From Clostridia bacterium (GTDB taxonomy: Bacteria > Bacillota > Clostridia > Oscillospirales > CAG-272): a DNA stretch of 40,746 nt. Under the pieces are notes generated by a model. That model did not search any database and was not told the DNA's origin. It was given only the letters and a program-made list of their open reading frames with translations. Where the stretch lies: positions 1 through 40,746 of the forward strand of contig JAFUNF010000005.1 in the NCBI GenBank assembly GCA_017473085.1, written 5' to 3'. Positions within the stretch are counted from its first letter, which is position 1. Each line of letters opens with the position of its first letter. Of this stretch, positions 14,180-21,760 are shown in pieces. Made by a program: the position numbers and the translations under genes.

Positions 14180-15423
14180 TTGTTTTTTGCCTCCAATACT
14201 TTGACAATTGCTTCTGCTATACTTTTTGCAAACAGCACAGGAACAGCATTTCCTATCATTTTGTAACAATACGCATTCGAACCGACGAATTCAAAGTCCA
14301 TTGGGAACGATTGTAGCAATGCTGCTTCTCTGATTGTAATTGATCTCGCCTGTTCAACATCGGGATGGATGAACATGAGTCCATCTTTGTAAAGATGTGA
14401 CACTATTGTAGGTGAGGGTTTTCCCCACTCCAAGCTACGATACTTGTTGTGTTTTGAGTCTTTCCCCGACATTATTTTATAAAAGGCCAATTTTTCTTCG
14501 TTTGGAATATCATTCATAGATTCAGATATCCATTTTCTAAAGATATCTATATCGCGAGGATTATGATACCTCGCTTCGTGTTGAGATATAACTTTAGTCC
14601 CTATTAAGCCATGCGATACATTTTTACCGCCAACTTTATACGGCTTATCTAAAGGCATGAACTTTGGCATGTCGCCTATCGCGTCTCTCACTGTTTTGAC
14701 AGGAATAGTAGATTTAACCGAATCCAAGCTAGTATAGAAATCTTCTAGCTCATATTCTCCGCCTTTCTCTACTCCAAATATAATTACTCTATGGCGTTCT
14801 TGAGGAACTTGAAAATCGGATGAAGAATATATCGACTTTTTCATTTTTTCAGGAGTTCTTATCTCATATCCAATAGCAGCAAAGGCTTCACATATACGTT
14901 CTATCACATATCGATCACCTGGTTTCGCACTTAGTATTCCTGGAACATTTTCAAATACAAACACCTTGGGGCGGTAATGGGCCACTACCTTTACAAAACT
15001 TTCAAACAAGTAATTTCTATAGTCATCTCTCATTGAGTTTGGATCTTGCGCTCTTCCCGCAATGGAATAAGCTTGGCACGGTGGGCCTCCGATTATGAGA
15101 TCCACTTTGTTATTTCCTATAAGCCCATCTAAGCCATACTGAGCTACAATCGAAGCATTGGTCTTGCCATACAGTTCTAGTGTTTCATTCGACCAATTTC
15201 CACTAATTAACTCGTCTGTTTTTTGAATGTCAAAATGTACCACTGCAGCGTTTGCCTCGGCTTGAGAGTGGTTCCATCTTTTGATCAATCTATTTCTCAA
15301 TGTATTAACCATAGGAGTTTCCCATTCAACATGTGCGAGTCCATGAAGGCCTTGCATATTGAACCCTTCACTCAATCCTCCACATCCCGAGAATAAATCA
15401 ATAAATGTATATGTATTTTTCAT
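14176..15423 (-). CDS. DNA (cytosine-5) methyltransferase M1 of the LlaJI-like system
   Basis: A 415-aa canonical C5 methyltransferase. Motif I is DLFSGCGGLSEGF (9-21), motif IV GGPPCQAYS with catalytic Cys116, motif VI FENV (157-160), motif VIII VPQERHRVI, a recognition region at about 265-330, and motif X MIGNAVPVLFAKSI at the end. It has a different layout from M2 (longer, PPC with a 40-residue insertion before it), as expected if the two modify opposite strands of an asymmetric site. Its ATG overlaps the TAA of the XRE controller gene (TAATG at 15425-15421), so the two are co-translated. Confidence 0.95.
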   Translation of the reverse strand: MKNTYTFIDLFSGCGGLSEGFNMQGLHGLAHVEWETPMVNTLRNRLIKRWNHSQAEANAAVVHFDIQKTDELISGNWSNETLELYGKTNASIVAQYGLDGLIGNNKVDLIIGGPPCQAYSIAGRAQDPNSMRDDYRNYLFESFVKVVAHYRPKVFVFENVPGILSAKPGDRYVIERICEAFAAIGYEIRTPEKMKKSIYSSSDFQVPQERHRVIIFGVEKGGEYELEDFYTSLDSVKSTIPVKTVRDAIGDMPKFMPLDKPYKVGGKNVSHGLIGTKVISQHEARYHNPRDIDIFRKWISESMNDIPNEEKLAFYKIMSGKDSKHNKYRSLEWGKPSPTIVSHLYKDGLMFIHPDVEQARSITIREAALLQSFPMDFEFVGSNAYCYKMIGNAVPVLFAKSIAEAIVKVLEAKNK

Positions 15424-15647
15424 TATTCCTCTCCGTTTCTGTCACTAGGAATAATATCAACAATGTCGTCCATTGTACATCCAAGCGCTGTACAGATCTT
15501 AACTAAGACATCACTAGATACGGTTGCGCCGTCTTTTTTCATTTTTGCAAGAGTTGCTGGGCTGATGCCTGCTTTTTCTGCAAGGTCTTTGCTTTTCATC
15601 TCTCTGTCGATTAATAGTTTGAATAGTTTCTTATAGCTTGCTGCCAT
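15423..15647 (-). CDS. XRE-family regulator, likely controller (C) protein of the R-M operon
   Basis: A 74-aa Cro/CI-type HTH protein: KLLIDREMKSKDLAEKAGIS, then PATLAKMKKDGATVSSDVLVKICTALGC and a DDIVDIIP tail, the YozG/XRE layout. The start at 15647 follows GAGGTGGAAA; a four-residue longer frame is less likely. It is the first gene of the LlaJI-like operon and shares a TAATG junction with M1. A 19-bp palindrome covers its own -10 box, which is the classic position for a controller protein that represses its own promoter and times restriction after modification. The controller role is inference from position and operator. Confidence 0.85.
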   Translation of the reverse strand: MAASYKKLFKLLIDREMKSKDLAEKAGISPATLAKMKKDGATVSSDVLVKICTALGCTMDDIVDIIPSDRNGEE

Positions 15648-15676
15648 TTTCCACCTCATAAAATTTTATTTTATAC

Positions 15677-15695
15677 ATGATATATTATATATCAT
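15677..15695. promoter_or_regulatory. 19-bp palindromic operator over the R-M operon promoter
   Basis: ATGATATAT-T-ATATATCAT (15677-15695), a perfect inverted repeat around one central base. It covers the -10 box of the operon promoter and lies 30 bp upstream of the XRE start codon. It is a strong candidate for the binding site of that XRE protein. Confidence 0.75.
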
Positions 15696-15712
15696 TTTTC
15701 TCTAGAAAGCAA
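15684..15712 (-). promoter_or_regulatory. Promoter of the LlaJI-like operon
   Basis: On the minus strand, TTGCTT (15712-15707), 17-bp spacer, TATAAT (15689-15684). No other promoter of similar quality is evident before 4617, so it could drive all ten downstream genes. Confidence 0.7.
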
Positions 15713-15819
15713 GAATTTCAGCGAAATAAATTACAAGAACTTTTAATTTTTTACAATTCCGCAAATAAGTGTTTACAGTTCGATTCTTCGCTCTTGGTTG
15801 TTTTCCGCGCAAAAACTAA

Positions 15820-15840
15820 AAGCAGGTCTATAGCCTGCTT
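15820..15840 (-). terminator. Terminator of the SEC-C/nuclease gene
   Basis: Minus strand: AAGCAGG, loop CTATAGA, CCTGCTT followed by TTAGTTTTT. It directly follows (and touches) the stop of the 1216-aa gene and separates it from the R-M operon promoter. Confidence 0.8.
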
Positions 15841-18800
15841 ATAGTTTCAACATTTGCCTCAGCTCATCAAAAGTAATTATTTCAAAATCAATTTCTTTCA
15901 AATCGCAAGAAAAAACTTTGTTTGTAACCATATAGTCTTTTGTTGTGTATTCATCACCATTTTTAATTCCAAATAAATTCAAAATATATGATTTGTTTTT
16001 GTTCAAATACACAATTCTTCTAGCAAACTTCTCATCCTTTTTATCATCCAAAAAGAATGATTTTTGGTGATTAACATATTCATGAATACTACCAACTTTT
16101 TGCAAAAACTTACTTTCGATATTCCAAACAACTTTCTCTAATTTATCTATTGCAATTAAATCGTAGTCTCCTAATTCTTTAGGATGATTTCCGCTCTTGT
16201 CGATTTTGTGAAGAATCATATTTTTACGAACGATAAATCTATCTTCGTTATCAAATAACTCTGCAATGTCTTTTTCCATTCTTTCTTCACACTGATGTTT
16301 CCATTTTTGTAGAAATTTGCATAGATTTTTCAATCCATACTCATATGGCAAATAAAAATTAGGTATTCCATTTTCCCACATAGTAACGAGATCATACGCT
16401 AACAGGGGTGCAAAAATGATATTATTGTCGCTTTTTACCAAAGGCTTTGTCTCTATTCTATTAGTACGTTTTTCTCTTTCCCATACAGGAACATAATCTT
16501 CTAGTTTGCCACTGATTTCTTTGATTTTGGTTTCATCAATTATCAAATAATTTATTGCATCATTTATTTCATTCACTGTGCAAAACGGAGGGGGAGCACT
16601 ACTAATATCTTTCCTTATATCACCCAAATCAACAGTGAACACATCCGGTTTGGTTTGAGCATTTAGAAACCGCCCCACAAATCCAACAGAAAAATACCAT
16701 AGAACAAAAATAACTGCTTCTAATTTCACAGAAGTATCCTTATAAAAGCTCTCATATGCTTCTTTTAATTTTTGTTCAACATTTTCTAGATTTGGAATGT
16801 GATCTTGGGTTGTATAAACTCTATTAGCTTTGTCTTCAAATTCCGTTTCCCAATTTCCTTTATGTTGCAATGATAGTCTGTAATTGTCATGAACTGTCAG
16901 ATCCGCTTCTATTAAACCACCATATGCTTGATCGGAAACGTCTTGAAAATGCAGTAAAATTTCAGAAAAAGCTCGTATAAACATTATGTCATCATATGAT
17001 GCTACTTTGTTTCCTTTATGCTCGACGCTAAGGTTGGTGTCGATCGCATATTCAATTTCTCTAATTCTTTTTTTGTTGTATTCTCTTTCTTGAATGATGT
17101 TATGTAACGCCTCAGCCTTCGCCTCATCTTTTATGGAATCGTTTGAAATGACTCCCAATCTAGAAAGATTTAAATATTTATAATGGATGTTAGCAGCTAC
17201 AGAAGAACAAAGTTTTGTATGCAAATCATATTTGTCAAAGCTACTCAAAGTTTCTTCAAAACGTTTTAATGCTACCATTTGAATCTTGCGTATTGTTAAC
17301 GCTAATTCTTTGGAGCTATAAACACCAGGGTTTATGTTAGCTCTTTTACAATCCATAAACATCTGTCTTTCAACACGAGATCGCAAAGCATCATCAATTT
17401 CATTAGGTATATTGATTAACGAATAATAATATGGAAGTTGTTGTTCGCACATAGCCACATCTTTTTTATCCGTTCTTTTACTGTCAATTGTATGTTTTAT
17501 TTTTTGAAAATCAATCAAATATCCATGCTCCATACATTGAAACAATTCTATCATAAATTCGCACTCAACACTTTTGTCTTCAACATCAATTAAATCTTTT
17601 GACAAAGCATCTTCGTTCACTGCAAATCGTATCAACAACATCCCGTTATGGACGCAAAAATCGCTATATACATATTTTCTATTAGCTTTCAAAAAACCAG
17701 TATTATCGACTGTTTTGGCATAATGCATTGGCATATATAAAACATGAATTTCACTAAAATCATAAAAAGAGTTTTTCTTTAGGTCTTCCTCGAATATAAC
17801 AAAATTCTTAGTTAATATTTCATTTATCATCGCAACCTGTTCTCCTCGAACAGAAAAATCTTTTTGTTTTTCAAAAGAATAATTAAATTGCAAAAATAAA
17901 TATGAATTTCCAATTCTTCTTAAGTATCCTGCAGTAAGGCTTCCCGCTTTGCTATGTATTTGTTTATAGTTCAAAATATCTTTTTCAATCCACTCAAACG
18001 GATTCTCAAAAAGAACTGAATATTTTTTTATCGGATACCATTTTTTTAAATCCAAATATCGTTCAAATACATTCCATGCCGCAATATATGGCTCAACCTG
18101 TATGACATCTAATGGATTTTGTATTTCGTATGGAAGACTTTTTTGATTGCTTAACCATGTTTCAAATATTGCAGAGAGTGCATCGTATCCAGCAAATTGA
18201 TTTTCAAGATTATCCATGAATAATACGAAATCACAAATATCTTGAACACTTTCTGCTCTATACAACAAATACACCACATCGTAAAATAGGTACTTGTATT
18301 TTTCTTTCAATTTAGCAACATTTTCTATATTTATTTTGTTATCATAAACAATATACGCAAACTGATTAAACTTACTCAAATCAATTGCTTTGCTATATCC
18401 TTCTTCGTTAGATATTCCTTCGACAAAGTGTAGTTCGCCTTTTTTAGCGCAGTGTTGTATTTTTAAGATTAAATTATTTATGTTTCCTCTTTGCTTCTCT
18501 TCATTTATGAAGAAAACTGCCGTTTGATTTTCTACAAGTATAAAATCTATAACTTGATTATTTAATCTTTTCGATTCAACATCCTCTATCAAAAAACTCA
18601 TTGTTAATAAATTATGATGTTTTGGATCTTTAGAGAAGTTATTAACAATAGTATTATACATGGCTTGTCTAGCTGCTTGAATAATCTCATTAGAATTCTT
18701 CTGTTTTATCAGCAAATGAAAATAATCTATTATAAAACTTGAATTGAACAAAGGATAATAATTGTTTGAATCAACTTCAATAAAATGTGTTTTTTCAATA

Positions 18801-19489
18801 GAATTGTTCGCCAAAAGTTTAACATACGCATTTCTATCAGATAAGGAAATTTGAGAATAAAAATCTCTGCACTTTATGAAAAAATCTTTGTTTGGCAAAT
18901 AAAGATCGCCTGTACCTTTATCTTCTTCATAAACATTCGACATTTCTAATGAAGTTATTAGCATTTCTAAATAAATTAATGCTTGTTCTATTTCTTTTTC
19001 AATTCCTAGTGAGGCAGATAACGAATAAAGACTTTGAATAAATGGAAATACATAGTCATGACCTGTTCCAAGAAAAACAGGATAGTTGTGCCCATTAAAA
19101 GGAATTACAACTTCACCAAAATCAGCGACTATATCGTCAACAAATGGTGAGTGTCTATATCTTTTTTTAACTAAATTAAAAAAATCCACGAACGTTTTGT
19201 ACGAATTAATCCTTTTGAATCCATTTCTTTTACAATTGCAAAGACAATAATTCAGCGACATAGAAAACACAAACTCTGGTCTGTTATGTCTATTTGCATT
19301 AATAGCAAACACTGCTCTACATAGCTCGAAGTAGTTATATTCATCAAAAAGAGGAATCAGTTTTTTGCACAATTGCAAATTAAGAATTTTCAAATTATTT
19401 TGATTTGTTAAATTGTCTTTTCTTAAACAGCATTTTTTGTATTTTTGACCACTGCCACACGGGCACGGATCATTTCTGTTCATTTTCAT
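15839..19489 (-). CDS. Large SEC-C motif protein with C-terminal PD-(D/E)xK-like nuclease motif (1216 aa)
   Basis: The N-terminus is a SEC-C zinc motif: MKMNRNDPCPCGSGQKYKKC with Cys9, Cys11, Cys20 and Cys21. About 1,050 mostly helical residues with no family I recognise follow. Near the end, LGDYDLIAIDKLEKVVWNIE then SK gives Asp1108/Asp1110 and Glu1125-Ser-Lys1127, the PD-(D/E)xK pattern of nucleases, with a typical tail (RRIVYLN, MVTNKVFS). It may therefore be a large effector that cleaves nucleic acid. The first ATG is favoured by GAAGGAGG at 5 nt. It has its own TTGAAA-17-TAAAAT promoter (19547-19519) and its own terminator, and follows the 264-aa basic protein by 92 bp. Location between a known R-M operon and the flanking repeat suggests a defence role; no named system matches. 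Confidence 0.65.
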   Translation of the reverse strand: MKMNRNDPCPCGSGQKYKKCCLRKDNLTNQNNLKILNLQLCKKLIPLFDEYNYFELCRAVFAINANRHNRPEFVFSMSLNYCLCNCKRNGFKRINSYKTFVDFFNLVKKRYRHSPFVDDIVADFGEVVIPFNGHNYPVFLGTGHDYVFPFIQSLYSLSASLGIEKEIEQALIYLEMLITSLEMSNVYEEDKGTGDLYLPNKDFFIKCRDFYSQISLSDRNAYVKLLANNSIEKTHFIEVDSNNYYPLFNSSFIIDYFHLLIKQKNSNEIIQAARQAMYNTIVNNFSKDPKHHNLLTMSFLIEDVESKRLNNQVIDFILVENQTAVFFINEEKQRGNINNLILKIQHCAKKGELHFVEGISNEEGYSKAIDLSKFNQFAYIVYDNKINIENVAKLKEKYKYLFYDVVYLLYRAESVQDICDFVLFMDNLENQFAGYDALSAIFETWLSNQKSLPYEIQNPLDVIQVEPYIAAWNVFERYLDLKKWYPIKKYSVLFENPFEWIEKDILNYKQIHSKAGSLTAGYLRRIGNSYLFLQFNYSFEKQKDFSVRGEQVAMINEILTKNFVIFEEDLKKNSFYDFSEIHVLYMPMHYAKTVDNTGFLKANRKYVYSDFCVHNGMLLIRFAVNEDALSKDLIDVEDKSVECEFMIELFQCMEHGYLIDFQKIKHTIDSKRTDKKDVAMCEQQLPYYYSLINIPNEIDDALRSRVERQMFMDCKRANINPGVYSSKELALTIRKIQMVALKRFEETLSSFDKYDLHTKLCSSVAANIHYKYLNLSRLGVISNDSIKDEAKAEALHNIIQEREYNKKRIREIEYAIDTNLSVEHKGNKVASYDDIMFIRAFSEILLHFQDVSDQAYGGLIEADLTVHDNYRLSLQHKGNWETEFEDKANRVYTTQDHIPNLENVEQKLKEAYESFYKDTSVKLEAVIFVLWYFSVGFVGRFLNAQTKPDVFTVDLGDIRKDISSAPPPFCTVNEINDAINYLIIDETKIKEISGKLEDYVPVWEREKRTNRIETKPLVKSDNNIIFAPLLAYDLVTMWENGIPNFYLPYEYGLKNLCKFLQKWKHQCEERMEKDIAELFDNEDRFIVRKNMILHKIDKSGNHPKELGDYDLIAIDKLEKVVWNIESKFLQKVGSIHEYVNHQKSFFLDDKKDEKFARRIVYLNKNKSYILNLFGIKNGDEYTTKDYMVTNKVFSCDLKEIDFEIITFDELRQMLKL

Positions 19490-19518
19490 ATATTCCTCCT
19501 TCTTTGCATCTTGAAATT

Positions 19519-19547
19519 ATTTTATCACAAATGCGAGTCTGTTTCAA
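19519..19547 (-). promoter_or_regulatory. Promoter of the SEC-C/nuclease gene
   Basis: Minus strand TTGAAA (19547-19542), 17-bp spacer, TAAAAT (19524-19519), 30 bp upstream of the ATG. Confidence 0.65.
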
Positions 19548-19581
19548 CGAATTACCTTAACATTGTAAACAAGAAACTAAT

Positions 19582-20376
19582 CTACTGTTTCGAACAATAA
19601 TTATAATAAGGGCATCCATTAGGAGTGTTATCCTCTCTTTTTATATCTGTTATTCTTTCTAACAACACTTTTCTTGGACATACTTTCCCTTTTTCAATTT
19701 CCTCTTTAGTTAAACAAACTAGCATATTGTCCTTATGATAAAGTTGTTGAATCCTAGGATTATCTTTGATGAATTTTCTATATGTACGATCAAATTTAGA
19801 GACTCTTTTAAACCTCTTATAATCTAATTCGTCTAATTTGCCATTAACGTACACTGTAACTTCATATATTTTCTTGCCAATTTTATAAAACAGTTTTATT
19901 CTTTCTGCAGTTTTTATTTCCTCTTCAAATATACGATTTAAGATCTCTGATGTTATCAATGCAATTCCTGATCTGATATAATTATACTCTTTATTTGACA
20001 TATCGGCAGGTATCAGTCCAATCAAAGTGGTTGCTAATCCATTTGAAAAAGAAGAGATTAACTTAGGGCTTCTTGAAGTTCTTATGTAATCAAAAATTGT
20101 AATTTTTTCATTGACTGTTTTTGATCTAATTGGTTTGTTACTTATCCTTTTATTATTAGCATTTCTTCTCAATCTTGATGATCTTGGTTGTGTGCTAGGA
20201 GTGAAAAATTGTTTTATTCCATCTTTTACAACTGACCTTTTTTTGTTTTTTGATTGTTTTTTTGCTAAATTCTTTGCTTTTTGCGCGTAATAAATTTTGC
20301 TGCGTTCCTTTTTCGATTTGCATTTTGCTTTACCAGCTTTTCGAAAAGCATTTCTATCTACACCCTTAAATGGCAT
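19582..20376 (-). CDS. Basic protein of unknown function with Cys-rich C-terminus (264 aa)
   Basis: I do not recognise this protein. The first 90 residues are strongly basic and look disordered (KAGKAKCKSKKERSKIYYAQ, then further Lys/Arg runs), as in nucleic-acid-binding tails. The centre is helical (SGIALITSEILNRIFEEEIK), followed by beta strands (FYKIGKKIYEVTVYVNGK). The end has spaced cysteines (KVCPRK and GCPYYNYCSKQ) that could bind zinc or an Fe-S cluster. The start follows an ACGGAGG ribosome site. It lies upstream of, and in line with, the SEC-C/nuclease gene (92 bp gap), so the two may be one unit. It is the right-most gene of the minus-strand block. Confidence 0.6.
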   Translation of the reverse strand: MPFKGVDRNAFRKAGKAKCKSKKERSKIYYAQKAKNLAKKQSKNKKRSVVKDGIKQFFTPSTQPRSSRLRRNANNKRISNKPIRSKTVNEKITIFDYIRTSRSPKLISSFSNGLATTLIGLIPADMSNKEYNYIRSGIALITSEILNRIFEEEIKTAERIKLFYKIGKKIYEVTVYVNGKLDELDYKRFKRVSKFDRTYRKFIKDNPRIQQLYHKDNMLVCLTKEEIEKGKVCPRKVLLERITDIKREDNTPNGCPYYNYCSKQ

Positions 20377-20406
20377 CTCTTTTCCTCCGTTTTTGTATTT
20401 TATTTG

Positions 20407-20435
20407 ATTTTAGCATATATTGTCGATATTGTAAA
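20407..20435 (-). promoter_or_regulatory. Promoter of the 264-aa basic protein gene
   Basis: Minus strand TTTACA (20435-20430), 17-bp spacer, TAAAAT (20412-20407), about 30 bp from the ATG. Confidence 0.65.
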
Positions 20436-20547
20436 GTTTGTTGTGTCTCGAAATTACGACATCTTTTTTCTCTCTATTATTAAAAAGTCAATTTTTTGGC
20501 AAAAACCTTCAAAATTTTGCAAATTTTTTTTAAAATTTTTAGTGAGG

Positions 20548-20579
20548 CTATTCTTTGCTTACTGCGTGGCAAATTTTGA
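20548..20579. repeat. Right copy of the island-flanking direct repeat
   Basis: CTATTCTTTGCTTACTGC (20548-20565), then 4 nt, then CAAATT-N-TGA. It is identical over 18 bp to 3982-3999 and in the same orientation, 16,566 bp away. It lies just outside the last minus-strand gene. Confidence 0.75.
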
Positions 20580-20603
20580 GTTTGGGATTTTTTGCAAGGT
20601 GGG

Positions 20604-20632
20604 TTGACAAAGTTAGTTATTAGAGTTAAAAT
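20604..20632 (+). promoter_or_regulatory. Near-consensus promoter facing the TGACCACA repeat region
   Basis: TTGACA (20604-20609), 17-bp spacer, TAAAAT (20627-20632). The nearest plus-strand gene starts more than 600 bp away, so the transcript may be non-coding. Confidence 0.55.
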
Positions 20633-20695
20633 TGGACAACCTTGAGGAGTGGGGTGATTATGGTGATTTTGTTGTGGGGATTCTCTGCTTTGGGG

Positions 20696-20861
20696 TGACC
20701 ACAATTGGAATATTTGATTTGGTAGGGGTGACCACATTTGGTGAATTGTTAAATGTGGGGTTGGTATTTGGTGGTGTGGATTTTGAAGGTGAGTTGGGGA
20801 GTGGTTGTGGTTTGGCTTTTTTGACCACATGTGAAATATTTAATTTTGAAAATTGACCACA
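20696..20861. repeat. Four TGACCACA boxes
   Basis: TGACCACA at 20696-20703, 20729-20736, 20822-20829 and 20854-20861. The first two share a longer core, GGGGTGACCACA. Spacings are 33, 93 and 32 bp, so the boxes form two pairs each about three helical turns apart. All are in the same orientation. Possible multi-site operator or recombination accessory sites. Confidence 0.6.
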
Positions 20862-21201
20862 GGATCGCCTATTTTGGTGTTTGGAGCAGGTGGAGATAAT
20901 GGACAGGACGGGACGGTTTGGGCAATTTTTCTGGACTAAACAGGTCTAGACGGAGTAAAAAGGGCTAGAAAAAGCAACGACTAATAGTTGGGGTTAGGTA
21001 ATTTCGCATTTTCTTTGCAAGTTCAGCAAAAATTTCCGGACTAAAACGAACTAAAGAAAAAATAATAGTGCTACAAAAAACTAGATAAGACGATTTTCTG
21101 TCTACTACAATACACATTTTTGTATGTTTCCCGAAGTGGTAAGCAAATTTGTTTCTCCTTTGCTGAGCGAAGGAAATTTTTAGAAATAATACTTATTCTT
21201 A

Positions 21202-21230
21202 TTGACAAAAATAAAATTATAGTTTATAAC
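21202..21230 (+). promoter_or_regulatory. Promoter of the hipB-like gene
   Basis: TTGACA (21202-21207), 17-bp spacer, TATAAC (21225-21230), about 25 bp before the ATG. Confidence 0.7.
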
Positions 21231-21254
21231 AATAAATGTTGAGAGGGATATGCT

Positions 21255-21608
21255 ATGAACAAGCAAGGAGTTATGGTTTTGCCAAAAACCGCTGAGATAC
21301 TTGAACAAATGGGTGAACACATAAAGCTTGCAAGGCTACGCAAATGTTTATCAGCAGAATTGGTTGCCGAACGCACTGGCATTAGTCGTGTAACGCTATG
21401 GAATGTTGAAAAAGGAAGTCCTTCTGTTGCAATCGGTATTTATGCTACTGCGCTACATGCACTTGGAAATATGGATACGGATTTCTTATTAGTAGCAAAG
21501 AATGATGAGTTTGGGAGAACGCTTCAGGAACTTGAGCTACCCGTCCGTCGCCATGCCCTAAAAAGTAATAGCAAGATAACCTATGGAAAAGAAAATATAT
21601 GTATATGA
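21255..21608 (+). CDS. HipB-like XRE antitoxin/regulator
   Basis: A 117-aa HTH protein: MGEHIKLARLRKCLSAELVAERTGISRVTLWNVEKGSPSVAIGIYATALHALG is a clean XRE fold, and the C-terminal DEFGRTLQELEL is typical of HipB-like antitoxins. HipB normally neutralises and co-represses with the HipA kinase encoded just downstream. Here the stop TGA (21606-21608) lies inside the start region of a hipA gene, as in intact hipBA operons, but that hipA has lost its body. The gene therefore looks like an orphan antitoxin that still has its promoter and an AGAGGG ribosome site. It may now only repress its own promoter. Confidence 0.85.
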   Translation: MNKQGVMVLPKTAEILEQMGEHIKLARLRKCLSAELVAERTGISRVTLWNVEKGSPSVAIGIYATALHALGNMDTDFLLVAKNDEFGRTLQELELPVRRHALKSNSKITYGKENICI

Positions 21609-21745
21609 AATACGCTTCTGAAATTCTAACTACAGTTAAGGTTAATTGGGAAGCACTTGCTACAAGATGCGGTCTTAGCAGAGGTGAAATAGAAAACATG
21701 TGCCCTGCGTTTAAAGAAAGTGAAAAACACACGGATATAATTTGA
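21583..21745 (+). pseudogene. hipA toxin gene reduced by internal deletion
   Basis: Two ends of a hipA-type Ser/Thr kinase gene are joined. An ATG at 21583 opens MEKKIYVYE, the usual HipA N-terminus, followed after three codons by a stop (21619-21621). In another frame, from 21605, KYASEILTTVKVNWEALATR then CGLSRGEIENMCPAF runs to a stop at 21743-21745; this matches the last helices of HipA. The kinase core of more than 300 residues is missing, so the toxin must be inactive. The short second frame (46 aa) has an ATG but no good ribosome site. Confidence 0.7.
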
Positions 21746-21760
21746 TGAAAGGATTGACAT

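Larger units (their letters stand above)
20377..21254. other. Long non-coding stretch with repeats (878 bp)
   Basis: No convincing gene lies here; the open frames on both strands are low-complexity (G/T-rich read forward). It contains the promoter of the 264-aa gene (20435-20407), the right copy of the flanking repeat (20548-20579), a consensus plus-strand promoter (20604-20632), four TGACCACA boxes (20696-20861), and two GGACTAAA words (20933, 21041). The right end holds the hipB-like promoter. The G/T skew of the plus strand from about 20640 to 20820 is striking. Confidence 0.6.

Noticed and set aside
14180-14269. Longer N-terminus for the phage-type methyltransferase-like gene
   Set aside because: The extension lies wholly inside M1, has no ribosome site, and is Cys/Ser-rich unlike the family; the ATG at 14179 has a GGAGG site and an ATGA overlap.
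20480-20856. Reading frames of 74 aa (plus) and 116 aa (minus) in the G/T-rich stretch
   Set aside because: Both are low-complexity products of skewed base composition, without ribosome sites or domain patterns.
20696-20861. CRISPR array
   Set aside because: The TGACCACA boxes are only 8-12 bp, spacing is uneven (33, 93, 32) and no Cas gene is present.
21135-21155. A third, inverted copy of the flanking repeat (TAAGCAAA)
   Set aside because: Only about 8 bp match and the flanking bases differ, so chance is likely in AT-rich DNA.
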